From: Paulownia fortunei
Taxonomy: Eukaryota > Streptophyta > Magnoliopsida > Lamiales > Paulowniaceae
Assembly: GCA_019321725.1 (NCBI GenBank)
Contig: CM033120.1
Coordinates: 13,856,278-13,920,277 of the forward strand
Direction: 5' to 3'
Length of the DNA stretch: 64,000 bases
Made by a program: the position numbers and the translations under genes. Below, one piece after another: positions 24,225 through 36,679 of the stretch (within the stretch, counting starts at the first letter, position 1; each line of letters begins with the position of its first letter). The notes beneath the pieces were generated by a model. The model had not been told where the DNA came from. It was given only the letters and a program-made list of their open reading frames with translations, and ran no database searches.

Positions 24225-25927
24225 TGACAGCAAGTTCTGAGTGCCAGACAGTCACAATAAGCTTTGTTCCTTCCTCAGACCTAAGTTACTCCTCTCTTGT
24301 CTACTGAATCCAGTCAGATATCATGGTCTTTGGTTCCCTATGCTTTTAACGAAGCTTACTAAGAGCATCATCTGATTGTTTGGGCAAAGCGGGCAAAATC
24401 AGTGTTGCAAGAGCTATAATATATTATTCCGATGGATGGGGATGACCAGCTCGGCAGATGGCACTATTTTTTAAGTTACTATGTAATGTGTTAATTTATC
24501 GGGGATCAACTAAGTTCTTGATACAGATGGAAACATTAAAATTGTATCTGTAATTTGGCTTTAGACAGTCACTTCAATGATTGCTTCTATGCAATTAATT
24601 ATTCACAAACCCTGAGCCTGGTAGATTGAAATTCAATTAGTGCCTGAGAAAAATTGCAGTCATTTGAAACATCAATTTTAGGTACAAGATTTTTATATAT
24701 TTGATGGGATTCTGTCTGTTTTTATAGCATAAAAGCAATATGAATCATCTACATTAAGTACTATTTAACTAACAACACAAGATCGCGTTTTGATTCTGCA
24801 CCTGGTCCACTCTTGATCAGAGTTGTTGAGATGAAAGAGACATGTCACCTACACCAGCATCTAGGTTGCAGCCAAACATAGGACTTACAAGAAGGGATTC
24901 TTGATACACTTGCATTAGTGTAGGCTCCAATACCTGCTTGAGTTAACCTGGTACTCAAATAAGTAAAACTAAAATTTCATCCAAACTGTTCTTGATACTT
25001 CACTGGAATTTGCAGATCTATCTCCAACTTGGCTGAATCCAGCAAGAGTTCAAAATCATTCTGCTACCACAGAAATTTGCAGACAAAATCTTGGTTCCTG
25101 GAAAAAAATGCCAGTTGCTCGTGTCTAAAGAGTAGAACACAACCGCCACAATCCCAACATATGGGGATTTGCATACCAGAGTTTGCCAATACAGATGCAA
25201 GCCAAATACAAGTAGCGTGTGTTGAGATACTATACAATAACTTGAGTTACAATATTTGCGACATATAGGGATACTCCTATTATATAATTATAACCAGATT
25301 CAAAAGACTTACTACCCAAATTTGTGATGCAAATAAGCATCCACCCTAATTCATGCATTATAGGAGAAAGCGTACGGCTGAATTAGGACACAACAAAGAC
25401 AACGATTTCGTGTTCCACATTGTAATAATACAGGCTACAAAATCTCCCCACTTGCTTAAGTAAATACCACCCATCTCTGGACCTGATAAAGAGTGGGTGA
25501 AACCCAAGAAAAGTACTCGATGAAATAGATCAAAATCAAAAGGACTGGAATAAGGGATATTAACTCCATTGGAATGACTTAATCGCATAATAATAATTAC
25601 TGGTTTATTAGCTCATGATTTGCATAGTAGGTCAAATACATTTCAATTGCAATTATTATTTTACAGATGGAAGAACTTGTTGCTCATAAATAGGTGGTAA
25701 CTGTGCAAATACAAATAAGTCGCAATTACACCCGTCATGATTTGGTTCTAGAGATGAAAAAGAGTTTCAGGTGACCAATTCAGAAGAGTCAATTAAATTC
25801 CCCAAATTACATGTCCCGAATCCATGGAGAGTGACCCCTAATTTTTGAAGTAAATGCCTATTGATACCAATTCCAGCTTATTTAGTTAAACCCTGGTCGA
25901 TGGATTTTGGTCAAACAGCATGAAGTG
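24225..25927. other. 3' UTR of the coiled-coil gene, then intergenic
   Basis: About the first 400 bp are the likely 3' UTR. The remainder is moderately AT-rich with no recognisable coding sequence on either strand. The 3' UTR of the minus-strand RidA gene runs into it from the right. Confidence 0.5.
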
Positions 25928-28851
25928 CTACTGTAGTGCAGCTATGCATTCAATTTCAATCCTTGCGTCCATTGGCAGTGCTGCAACCTGGTAAGTTGAA
26001 CGAGCTGGTGCAGGTGCTGGAAAATCTGCCACATAATTTAGCCACGTTGTAGTACGTTCATAGTTTTTATATAAATAAATGTGAAATAATTGGCTCAGCA
26101 CCATTTTGCAGCATGAAAATTAGTTTGGACATTTATCTCTGCATTCAGATATAAATTTAATGTTTAATGATTTAATAACTAAGGAAACTGGGGCTATGTT
26201 TTGTCTAATTTTCTAACTCTCATTTTCATTCTCCCAAAATATAGCCAAACATATTATACATTCCCAATACATTTCTCTCCAAAACTATCTTTTCTTATCC
26301 CAAAATATTTCATAACATATTAATCATTACATCCCAAAACACATTCCCATAAATAAAACCAGTAATAGTAGATATTCCCCATACATTTTCCAGAAACACC
26401 TTTCCCAAAACATCCCAAAACAAATCCAAACATATCCTGGATTTTTTGAACTTCCTGGAGAAAGAACTATATAGAGGTACATGAACATGAGAAAGGGTAA
26501 CTCCTGCTACTGAAAGTGACAAATCAGAGATCAAGCTAAGGAGTTATTATCTTAATTGTTTGATGCAGCTTATGCACAGAAAACCAGGACAAGGATGGTT
26601 TTTCCAGTAATCGTTCAAGTGTTAATGCCAAAATGCAGTACCGCAAAATGGATTTGCACAGTCAAACAAACACCTAGAAAATGCATGGATGATAGTTTTT
26701 ACAATCTGAAGTATCAAGTTGAATTTAATTTCAAAACTCACATTTAGCATAAATTTCATTGACTTTCTTGAAGTCTTTCAGATCAGCCAACCTGTAAAGG
26801 GCAAAAGCATAATGTTAATTGTGAAAACAAAGAATTTGCTTAAGTGACAAAATGTATGAGTGTGTGTGGAAAGAGAAAGAGAGAGAGAGAGAGATCAGGA
26901 GTGCAACAAGATCACCCACATGATTGTTGTCTTGACAACTGAGGAATAGCTGGCACCACTTGCTTTAAGTATCTCACCCATATTCTCAAGTACCTAGTAT
27001 AGCTCATGCATGAGCTCAAATATGTAATTAGCGAGCCTCATTCGACAATAAAAAATAAAAAATAAAAATATGCGATCTACAAGTATCCAGGATAGCACTA
27101 CATGTATTTTCTTCATAAGCCACCGCCATCAAAGTGTAAAATCAGGAAGATAAAGGATGGCAAAACAGATGGACATTTCTTGCTTGTGACCTCACATTAT
27201 GTTACCTTGAAAGCTTCTTAAAATAACTAGGACGGCTCATTAATCAACAACTAACTTTTTGGTCAGTACTGCATACTTACCCTTAGCTAATTCAAAAAAT
27301 CTGTTACCAAGACAAGTTATCGTTGCTTGGATGCTGTGGAAAACTTCCAATTGCACTATGAGCATGGTTATGCATTAGGATTGACAAATTGGAAGAAATG
27401 GACCTTGCATAACCAATGTTCATGATGTAATAATGATGACCAACTCAAAGATCAATTGATAGACACATTGTTTCTAAATATATCCTTTAAGTTCATCCAT
27501 GTGGCAGTCAAATCGGACAACATATGGAGAAAACAGGACAATCATTATCAAACAACCCAAAAAGGTCTCCTTTTGCTTCAGAATTATAAAATGAAAAACT
27601 GATCTTCTTTACAAACTTCATCTCAAGAACTACAGTCCATCACAAAGGTCTATATGTTCTTAGATATCTTGCCCCACATGTTAATTATCTGCTTACGTTT
27701 CCATAAGCATACAGATGCTAAAAATTAATACGTGCTTGCTGCTATTCTAAACCAAATTCTTGGCAAAAAGAAATCAAAGACAGAGATCAGATATAATGGC
27801 ATACCTGCTCAGTTTGATCCTCTACACTATCCGAGACAAACTTCCCAGTCTGCATTTTAAACAAGGAAAATAGCTTACAATCACCATGCCAGATGTATTA
27901 TACACGTACACAGCATATATGCAAAAGTAAGTAGCAAGTTCGTTTCAAAAACAAAAACTTTCATCATATTATAAGGTCTCCTAATGTCACAAACCTCTGG
28001 AACAAGTCCAAGAACCCCAGACACAAAAAGCATATTATTTGCTTTAATGGCTTGAGAATACGGCCCCAATGCTGCCGGAGCCTTTTCTGTCTGAACAGCT
28101 TCCTTTATACCTAGGTTCAGTAGCACATTGCAACCACCATGAGCATAATGCATAATCATTCTGTCATCAACAATGCAGAAAACTATAGACAAATACTAAA
28201 GTAGATCTCTTATGGGAACCGAACTAACTCAAATTTCCCTAAATCAGAAGATGAAATCGTAGAATAATAGGTTAAATTCCATGAAAGGAAAATGCACAAG
28301 TTGCTCAAATTTACGAAGTCTTCTTTGTGAGAGAAATCTAATCTAATGTCAAAATAAATGCTTTTTTCATTCGATAATCGCGAACAATATATCTACTAAT
28401 GAGACACACCACCGGGCCCATGTCAACACTTTTCGGAAAAACACATTTAGCTGCTCGGTTTAGAAGCTTTAGGAAATCCCAGAAAAAGGCACAACCGATA
28501 TTGCGTAAAGTACAATTCTTTAATGCAAGCAGCCGGGAAAAAAAAGTAGGAAATATTTTCCGGACTTACCAAACATCGTATCATGAAAAAAAAATAGAGT
28601 AGGAATCAATTTGCGTCACGAGAATATGTGTGTGAGTGTCTTCGCCGGGGCGGGGGGGGGGGCGCACTCACCTGCAGTAGCATCTGTGGAGATGCCTAAA
28701 GAAGCGAAGGCGGTGATCGAGCTGAGCGGCGGAGGTTAGCGCCGGCCAATGATACGCAGCCTACGCCCAAGGCCAATGGCGCCCGAGTGCGCAGTGCGCC
28801 TACATCGATTGCCGGCATATGGAAGCTCCTCGCGGCGGCGCACCACGCCAT
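25928..28851 (-). CDS. RIDA: RidA, reactive intermediate (imine/enamine) deaminase, organellar type, with frameshifted exon 1
   Basis: RidA (YjgF/YER057c/UK114 family) hydrolyses reactive 2-aminoacrylate and related enamines; the plant protein protects threonine dehydratase in plastids. Exons on the minus strand: 28672-28851, 27995-28110, 27805-27849, 26920-26993, 26742-26791 and 25928-26025. Exons 2-6 encode an intact RidA domain: KEAVQTEKAPAALGPYSQAI, SGVLGLVPE, VLKNMGEILKASGASYSSVV and PAPARSTYQVAALPMDARIE (catalytic Arg in PARS, Glu in IECIAAL). Exon 1 encodes a transit-peptide-like MAWCAAARSFHMPAIDVGAL, then goes out of frame: the start frame hits TAG, while the frame needed for ITAFASLGISTDATA, which joins exon 2, has no ATG and an upstream TAA. 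One base appears missing around 28706-28712. Either the allele is null for the organellar form or the assembly has an error. Confidence 0.85.
26191..26438. mobile_element. MITE-like insertion in RidA intron 5
   Basis: It is bounded by inverted TATGTTTKG-type ends (left GGGCTATGTTTTG, right CCAAACATATCC). The interior consists of repeated CCCAAAAYA/CATTCCC motifs. Similar motif sets occur at about 48400-48590, and GTTTGGT-type ends occur at 34665-34885 and 38613-38922. No coding capacity. Confidence 0.5.
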
Positions 28852-31800
28852 CAGTCTTTCTGAGTCTTCTTTCTTTCCGCGGCTTGTTCTGCGTGAGGGA
28901 AAACTACCTACTCAGCTCACTATATTGGTCTCACAGTGTTCATGGGCTTGAGCCTTTGAGGCCACTCAGTTACTCTGTCTGGAGTTTGTCTAATGTTTGG
29001 ACCCAATAAATCGAACTCCTTTAGGCCCATCAAGAGTTGGATGAGACTCAGTCCATGGACCCAGTAATTTGTTGGGTGAGTAATTTCTTGATTTTTTGAA
29101 AAGGGCGAACCCTGCTTAGTCCTATTTTATTTCTTTGGCTTTTTTTTTTTCAAATTTTGGTACCACTTTATATTTTCAGTTTGATTTTATAAAAGGAAAA
29201 TTAATTTAACAAATGAAGACAAGTTAATGTCTTTTAATTATTGGTATATGTAATTATTTGTTTCAAAATAGGGTGAAAGCCCACTAGTTAGCCTGACCCA
29301 AGGTTTTTTTTGGGCTGAACTTGTATTTATACTTATAAGCCCAATATGTCTACAATCTCTTTGGTCAAAGGTATTTGAACCAACCTTCAATTATCTATGA
29401 TCTCACGAACTTTTGCTTTAATGTCATACATACATGTATACACACACAAACTTATATACATACTCCATTTGTTGCAAATTAAATACTCTTATTTTCTTTA
29501 TAACATATTCACAATTAAAATCTAGATGTATATTTTGATAAACTACGCCTCAATTTTGAATGAAATATTTATATTGGGATGAAATAAGTGTGTGCATCAT
29601 CATATAATTGAGTATATCAGTATATTATAATATCAGTAACTAGTAAAATAAGAAGAATAATCATGTGACCAATGTTTTTTTTTTTTTAAGAAAGAAATAA
29701 TGAATTAAATGTACATCAAGAAGTTAAATATAAATTAAATACAATCATCAAATGCTAACCAGTATAACCAATAATCTAAACTCAAATATCCAATGCGAAA
29801 AAAAGTACTATCAAAATAGATTAAAATGTAAAATTCGAATCCAAAACTTTTTACATAATCATAAAGTTTTGATGTATGAATCTCACACTTAACAAAACCG
29901 TATCAAAAGGAGGTCATGTGGAAAAATATCTCGATTCTAGGATGATAAAAAATTTAACATCTCTCATTCTTATTACTTTTTTAATAAATAAAATAAAAAT
30001 CAAAAGATCTGTCTTATTCAAAACTCCAATTATTTGTTATACCTATTTGAGCCAATATTTTACAATTAAGAAACAAAAAGATGAAAGTTTCATATACGCT
30101 ACTGCGACAGAATTAGCAAAAGGTGGACAATTAGTTAGAACAACAATTGGTTAAATTCTTATTTACTTCAAAATCCTTACAATGGATGGTTCTAGCCTAA
30201 TCTGTTTAGCCAATGGGGTTCCCTCTAATTTGTCTACTACTAATTTCAAAGTCTGAGAAAATCTAAGAGAATCAAGTTAGGTACACAAACTGCGTCCTAC
30301 CACCGTGGTCACAAATTCAAACTTTGGTTTGGAATAATCGAGAGAAAGACGTATATCTATTTACTGAAAAAAAATAAAAAAAAAAAGATTTTTCTATATG
30401 GATCCTGCCTCCAATAAAAACATCATAATCACACTATCTAAACTTAATGATCTGAAATTAATGCAGAAGGTGCAAGAAAATAGAGATCTCTCGTTGTTGT
30501 CAAAACTTAAGGTGTCCCTTAACAACAAACAGCAGCAATTTGGGTCCATGCTGTCATTAAATTCACACGTGAGGGATAATTTTTTGGAAATATTGTCTAA
30601 ATTTAATCTGTGAACTATAATCTTATAAGATTATATTAGATCCCATTAATATTAGTATCGTGTCTCCACATATTATAAAATTAATATTCAATAAATATTT
30701 TTAGAGCTCAATTAATAAATTACTTATTTTACTTAAATATGTAACCCACTTTGAGAAATTAAACAACATCCAACGATTTGAGTATGATTAATTAGAATAT
30801 GGATTAAAATTTGCCCAATCTTTTATCCACACAAATTTGACATATGAAGAGTGACTTTAGGAGGGTACCATTGCTAGACCTTCTAGTAATTTTTTTGTGG
30901 AAGTATTGTTTGATCAACAAAATTTTAAGGGCAAATTCTTACAACTATGTCATGCATAGACACAAGATGTAAAGCTGGCTTTGTTCAAAGATCGACAAAA
31001 CATTGAAATTAATGACTAAATTTCAATAGATTGTAATGTTAAAAGTGAAAGACTAGAAGAAAAGACAGAAGTGTAATGGATTTTTAGCCTTTGCAATAGT
31101 TGTTTAATCAATTAATCCTAAAATTTGTTCATTCTTGATTCACATTTAAGACTGTGATACACTATTTAATAACCATTGATTAAAACCAAGTTCACGTACA
31201 ATTTTTTTTTTTTTAAGTTACTATTAAATATATATAAATAATTACATCTGAATTCAAGTTCATTAAATATAAATTATTACATCCTAATATCAAAATATCA
31301 AATATTAATTAAAAAAGTTACTATATAAATAGATCGATATCACCAATTGAACTCGAATTCAAAACCTTTTGGAGACAGCAAAGTGACGAAACCTCCTTAA
31401 CTTGTTTGTTACTTCATTATAAATCATTTTGTACAATGAAATTGCCAAGGCAAGATGGACGGTCAAGATTTTGTCCCCAGGAGTTCAGGCAATGAATAGT
31501 TGTGGGTGTTTTTCTTGGTTGTGATCATGCTAAGAGACCGGCAAGGATATATAGACCTAGAAAATGTGAATAATAAAATTAATTTTGTCCATACATGCAT
31601 TTATTATTTGCAAGGAAAATGTCACTTTCTAGAATTCTAGCAATTTTAGATTGCAAAATAGTTCCCTTAATTTAAGGGTAATTCCTAATCTTATAAATCT
31701 TATCTACTTGTATTGAGTGTAATATTTAATTTTTAAATATTTAATTTTTTTATTGTAAAATGAGATATTTAATAATTACTCGTACATTCAGGTTCCATGT

Positions 31801-34100
31801 ACCGCAATTTCTTGATTGATAAAATTAGAAGATCATTTTTGTCATTTAAATATAATCTGTTTGATTTAACATTGGTACTTAATATTCCATGTGTGGCTTA
31901 AATTTCTTATAGTATTTGTCATGCTATATAAAAAAATTAAAAATTAAAGACAGTGAATTACATACTCCTACCATTTCATTTTTATAGCTTAGTTTGATCA
32001 GTTGTAAATGATAATTGAAAAAATAAAAATATTATATGTATTATTCTTAAAAATAATAGTTGAGAATTAATGATATCCGTAATTATTTTTAAGGGGATTG
32101 TCTTTTGACAAAAAGAAAATCACTTAAAAAAAATATATTTTCAGATGCTAACAAAAAAGAAAACAAAGAAATATAAATAATAAATGTGGGAGAATGGAGT
32201 ATTATTATTTACCAGAAGCCATGTGACTTTGCAAGAATTGGTTCCTTCCTTCGAGAGTATTCCTGATTTCATTTGTCGAGATTGAGGTAAGAATTGTTAT
32301 GAAAAAAAAAAAATAGCTGTAGAAAATTATTTTTCATTGCCATATGTAATTTGGAGAGCATAAAAATCAACTTATGATTCACATATTTTAAAATCAATAA
32401 AATTAAAATGGATAGCACATGATTAGCAAAATATAAGATATTGCATGTAAATTTGGTATGTATTACATCGTATATTTACACATAAATAAATATTTATATA
32501 TAAATATAAGGTGAAATTCACTCAATATAAACTATTGAATATAATATTTATGGGACCCAAATACAATTAGGAGGATAAGGTAACCTTATCTTTATTGGAA
32601 CCCAACTCCAAGTTATAACCAAATAGGGCGTGGTGTTGCCTCCATACAAGTCAAGCGTGTAAAAAAATAAAAAGAAAAATTGTTATTTATGTTTGGACTT
32701 ATAAATTGTGTGAAAAAAAAGACAAAATAAAATTATTAATAATAATAGAAAATTATTTTCCACGATATTTTTCCCAATAAAATTCTTGATTTATACATAA
32801 CATTCATTAACAGAGGAAAATTTTAAGATATTGTTGAGTTATATATATATATATAATTTTTATTTTCTAACAAGACATTTTTTTCTTCCCAAATGCATTC
32901 TATTACTTAAAGTGATGATGGGATATCATGAATTCAATCACACACAAAAGTTTCCACATTATTTGTTTTGGTTCCCTTTTTCATTTTTATCCCTTTGAGT
33001 GTATTTTTATTTTTGCATTATATTTAGATATGGTGTAAAAATATTGATTTGATTGGATTGAACATAATATTTTAATATAAGAATAATAATTAATAAATTT
33101 TATTATTTTCTTTATATCTCATTAATCAAATTATATTGAATTAGAAATTCATTATTGATTTGTTATGGGTTCATTATAAAAAAAAATTATTATCTAATTA
33201 GTGGGTGGAATTTAGTTATTTTAAAATTAGTGGACATCATATCAAACATGATTTAAGTCCGATTTTAATTAAATGTATATTTAAATTTGAATTTAATATA
33301 AATAAATATGAAAGCAAAAGTAAATTATATTTTTATTAAAAATAAATAAAATAAATACGTTTTTAATGATACTAAAACATGAAAAAATAAAAAAAATAAA
33401 TAAAAATATAAGTGTCAATCCGAGTAAGTTTTATTGGCAATCCCCATAAGTAATAATCAAATTTCGTAATCTTAAGGTCTCAGTTTTTGACACCTGACAT
33501 AAATTTTATTGGCAATCCTCTAATTTTTTAGATACTACGATATCCAAAATACAACTCTATAATTTACTAAATATCCTTTAAATTAAAATTATCAAATTGT
33601 CCTTCTCATTCGTGCCATGCCACATTCAAGAAAGCAAGATATATAAATGGAAAAAAATAAATTATATGCATATTTTCATATATAATATCATAGGATTATA
33701 GGCACCATTTTTATTAATTTGCTGGTTTTCATTTTTAGCATAAATGAATTTTATATTTGAAATAATATATTCGATGGACAATATGGTAAATGTGTGAATT
33801 ATTAATAAATATCGTATTTCATAATATTTATTAATTATTTAATTACCCAATATTATATATCGTACATGGACAAGAAAAAAGTGTCAATCCCAGTAAATAT
33901 TTCCTCGGACCCAAAACAATTTACTGTCGAGTCTTAAACCCTTGTATTCAAGTACCCAATATTATATATCGTATATGGACAAGTAAAAAAACCCCAATCG
34001 CAATTTTAATCATAACAAAAAGTGTCAATCCCAGTAAATATTTCCAAATTTTGACCCAAAACAATTTACCGTCAAGTCTTAAACCCTTGAACACGGCAGT
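28852..34100. other. RidA 5' flank, then gene-poor DNA
   Basis: 28852 to about 28960 is the RidA leader and promoter, with no clear TATA box. The rest is AT-rich. Two tracts ending in a CGAATYCAAAAC motif (about 29690-29880 and 31200-31390) look like decayed copies of one repeat. Short frames (29876-30154, 30398-30613) have no recognisable domain. Repeats next to the RING gene are listed separately. Confidence 0.5.
33846..34089. repeat. Diverged direct repeat in the upstream region of the RING-H2 gene
   Basis: Copy 1 (33846-33944) and copy 2 (33955-34089) share three ordered blocks: one starting CCCAATATTATATATCGTA, one starting GTGTCAATCCCAGTAAATAT and one ending GTCTTAAACCCTTG. Copy 2 has about 35 extra bases between the first two blocks. 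A partial further match (GTGTCAATCCGAGTAAG) lies at about 33413. The repeat ends some 130 bp upstream of the TATA box. Confidence 0.85.
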
Positions 34101-34150
34101 GTTGGCCAAAATGGCTATTTCACCAGTAACCATATATATGCATGCAGCAG

Positions 34151-34226
34151 CACGTGTGTGGTAGCTCTGGTGCTCCCAACCTACTTTAATGCTCCTCTCT
34201 CGGCATCTTCTCCCCCTCCTATAAAT
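34151..34226 (+). promoter_or_regulatory. RING-H2 gene promoter: G-box and TATA box
   Basis: A palindromic G-box CACGTG at 34151-34156 lies about 65 bp upstream of TATAAAT at 34220-34226, with an RY-like CATGCA just before it. Transcription start is expected near 34250. G-boxes are bound by bZIP and bHLH factors and often mediate ABA or light responses. Confidence 0.65.
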
Positions 34227-34345
34227 GCTCATAGTACTTCACAATCACACACATTTTCAAGCACTTCCTTCTGAGGATATTTCAGTAAGCTAAGTGGGTA
34301 TCAGTATTCTTACACAGACAACAATCCCTTTAAATTTTTGCACGA

Positions 34346-36679
34346 ATGTTGATCTATTGCCCAGTAATGAAGAGGTGGTTCTCCACCAGTGTGTCTTGGG
34401 TATGCAGAGAACTGAGCAGTTGCCAATCTGGGCTTGTCTTTAGGCTGGTGAAGAAATTTGCTGTCGCTCTGCTTACTTGCATTTTTGCTTTAGGTGTGTT
34501 CTTGTTGCCAAATTCACAGTGCTTTATTTCTTCTCTTTTCTGAGTTTTTCTTTTTACACGCAAAAACACACACCACTGGGTTTCTTTCTTTCTTTACTTA
34601 ACCATTTCAAGAATTTTGATGGGAGAAAAATGTTGGTATAAGTTGAATGAAATCAAAGAGATACAAAATTTGGTTGTCTGCGGGAAAACATTGAGGAAAA
34701 AAATGTGGAGAAGGGAGGTAAGGAATGTATTGGGGAGGGGGAGAGGCCAAATATTGGTCTTTCTATCATTTTCCTTTTTGGGAAAATGAATTTTCTCTAA
34801 TTCCTTTATATTTTTTCTCAAGTTTTCTTGATGATTTTTTTTATGTTTTTTGGATGATTTCTGTAGCAACCAAACAACCAAAATTGTTTTTCTAGCATTT
34901 TCTTTCCCTTCTTCACCAAATTTTTTGAGAGTATTGTTTTAAAATTCTGACGATCAATATGCATACCACTCGCTTGATGAAGTGTCCCTGTTCTTTGTTC
35001 AATTTACACTCAAAATTTCATTTCCTGTTGAATCTTTCTGATGCAAGAATGATCCATCATACTTGCTAATTTCTCACTTTGATTGACAAACTGTGTTACG
35101 TTTTTATTTATTTATTTATTTGTTATGTTTATTGGGTTTTCTTTAGGTGGAGCTGCTATAGGAGCAATTACCGGAGCAATCAAAGGGCAGACAACAGAAA
35201 CTGGTTTCTCACGTGGTTTCGGTGTTGGGGCAGTGGCAGGGGCCATCACAGGCGTGCAATTGATGGAGCTCATAGCAAATGGAGAGCCATTTTCCAAGGT
35301 GATATCTATATCTATGTATGTATATGTACATATATGCATGTAATTCAGCTAGGTAGCAAGCCTCATTTAATACTATGTCGTTGTCAGGATTAAAACACCA
35401 CCAGTATTCTGCAGTTATGTCAATATATATGTAGTTGACTGGCATTCTATCTTCTTGAAATATCTACCCCAATGAAGACTTTAGGGCTCCACAAGGAAAC
35501 GATGGCCACGATATCACTGTTATGTTACATGCCATAATGTAGTTAACATTTTCGTTATTCAACATACTAAGTGTTTAATGCACAGAGCGTGGGGAATGAA
35601 TTTTACATCCACAAATGGATTCATGCACTTGCATTGATTGCCCGTTTGAATTTTTTCTTTAAGCTTTCATTGTCTCTTTCGTCACATGAGGAAGAGATAT
35701 GCCTTATCCCTTAGCTGGATTAGCATTCATTAAAATAATAGTAATCTCTAAATGGTTGTGTCGGTAAATGAACACAGTTACTCTGGACAATTGTTTAATA
35801 TGATCTGAGACAAGAGGATTGTTTTCAGGTTGCACTAATTTGTAGTCTGGTAAATGGGAAGATATTTATGGAATGGGTGAGCCCTGCAGTGCTAAAAGCT
35901 TATCAGTGGCAGGTAATTTAGTGATTAACTAATTCCTCCTAATCTTATTGGCAGATTGACTTCAATTTTTCCGTTTGTTAGTGTATCTGAAGTTATTAAT
36001 ACTTACAGGTTAGCACTATGGAAACAAGTTTGAGGGAAATTTCCGACATTTTTGAGGTGATCACAATCAGGGGATTACCTCCAGATACAATTAAAGAGTT
36101 GCCGGTTTATGAGTTCTATAATGCTGAGATCACCACATCATCTTCCGAAACTAGTTGTGCAATTTGCTTACAGGTAAGATTGTGAATCAAGAGCCATGTC
36201 CAAACTCTAGGGTGAGGCTGGGGATATTCATGAATAATACTTCATTTTGTAGATTTACAATTTACAATTCTTTAACAATATTCTTAAAGTGCAATATGCC
36301 GAAAACAATTATTGTCACTTCTTTTAATAGTTTTGCTGTCGTTTCAAAAAAGAACAGCTAGTTGTGGAAGGGGGCAGTAATAAATGGCCGTGTTTGTGCT
36401 TTGTATTCCTCCATGTTTAAATCCCTCGTGTTGATTTTATTCTGGAAGCTCAACCATAGCTGCTCCTCTCAATATCTAGATTGATTCTGTCTAACATGAG
36501 TGCTACATTGCGTCCGAGTTTATTGACAAATTTTATCTTCCTTTATATCATGCTAGGATTTGAAGGATGGAGAATCTGTGAGGTTGCTGCCAAGTTGTAG
36601 ACATTTCTTCCACCTTCATTGCATAGATGAATGGCTTACCCGGCAAGGGAGCTGCCCAATATGCAGAAAGAATGTTTGA
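34346..36679 (+). CDS. RING-H2 E3 ubiquitin ligase, NEP1-interacting protein (NIP1/2)-like, 223 residues
   Basis: Coding exons: 34346-34493, 35147-35298, 35829-35912, 36009-36173 and 36557-36679; phases close. Residues about 35-90 form a hydrophobic Gly/Ala-rich region with the family block [16 protein letters not shown] and [17 protein letters not shown], probably two membrane segments. Residues 178-219 form a RING-H2 of pattern C-x2-C-x15-C-x-H-x2-H-x2-C-x10-C-x2-C ([17 protein letters not shown]), with the E2-contacting WL and Pro present. NIP proteins target a plastid RNA polymerase to the thylakoid membrane in Arabidopsis; here E3 activity is inferred. The start is the first ATG after the TATA box; an in-frame ATG seven codons later (34367) is equally possible. 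Confidence 0.9.
34665..34885. mobile_element. MITE-like insertion in intron 1 of the RING-H2 gene
   Basis: The left end AAATTTGGTTGTCTG and right end CAACCAAACAACCAAAATT form inverted repeats. The interior is purine-rich on the left and pyrimidine-rich on the right, so the whole element could fold back. No coding capacity. Confidence 0.5.

Noticed and set aside
28399..28602. 67-codon plus-strand frame in RidA intron 1
   Set aside because: It lies inside an intron on the opposite strand with no recognisable content.
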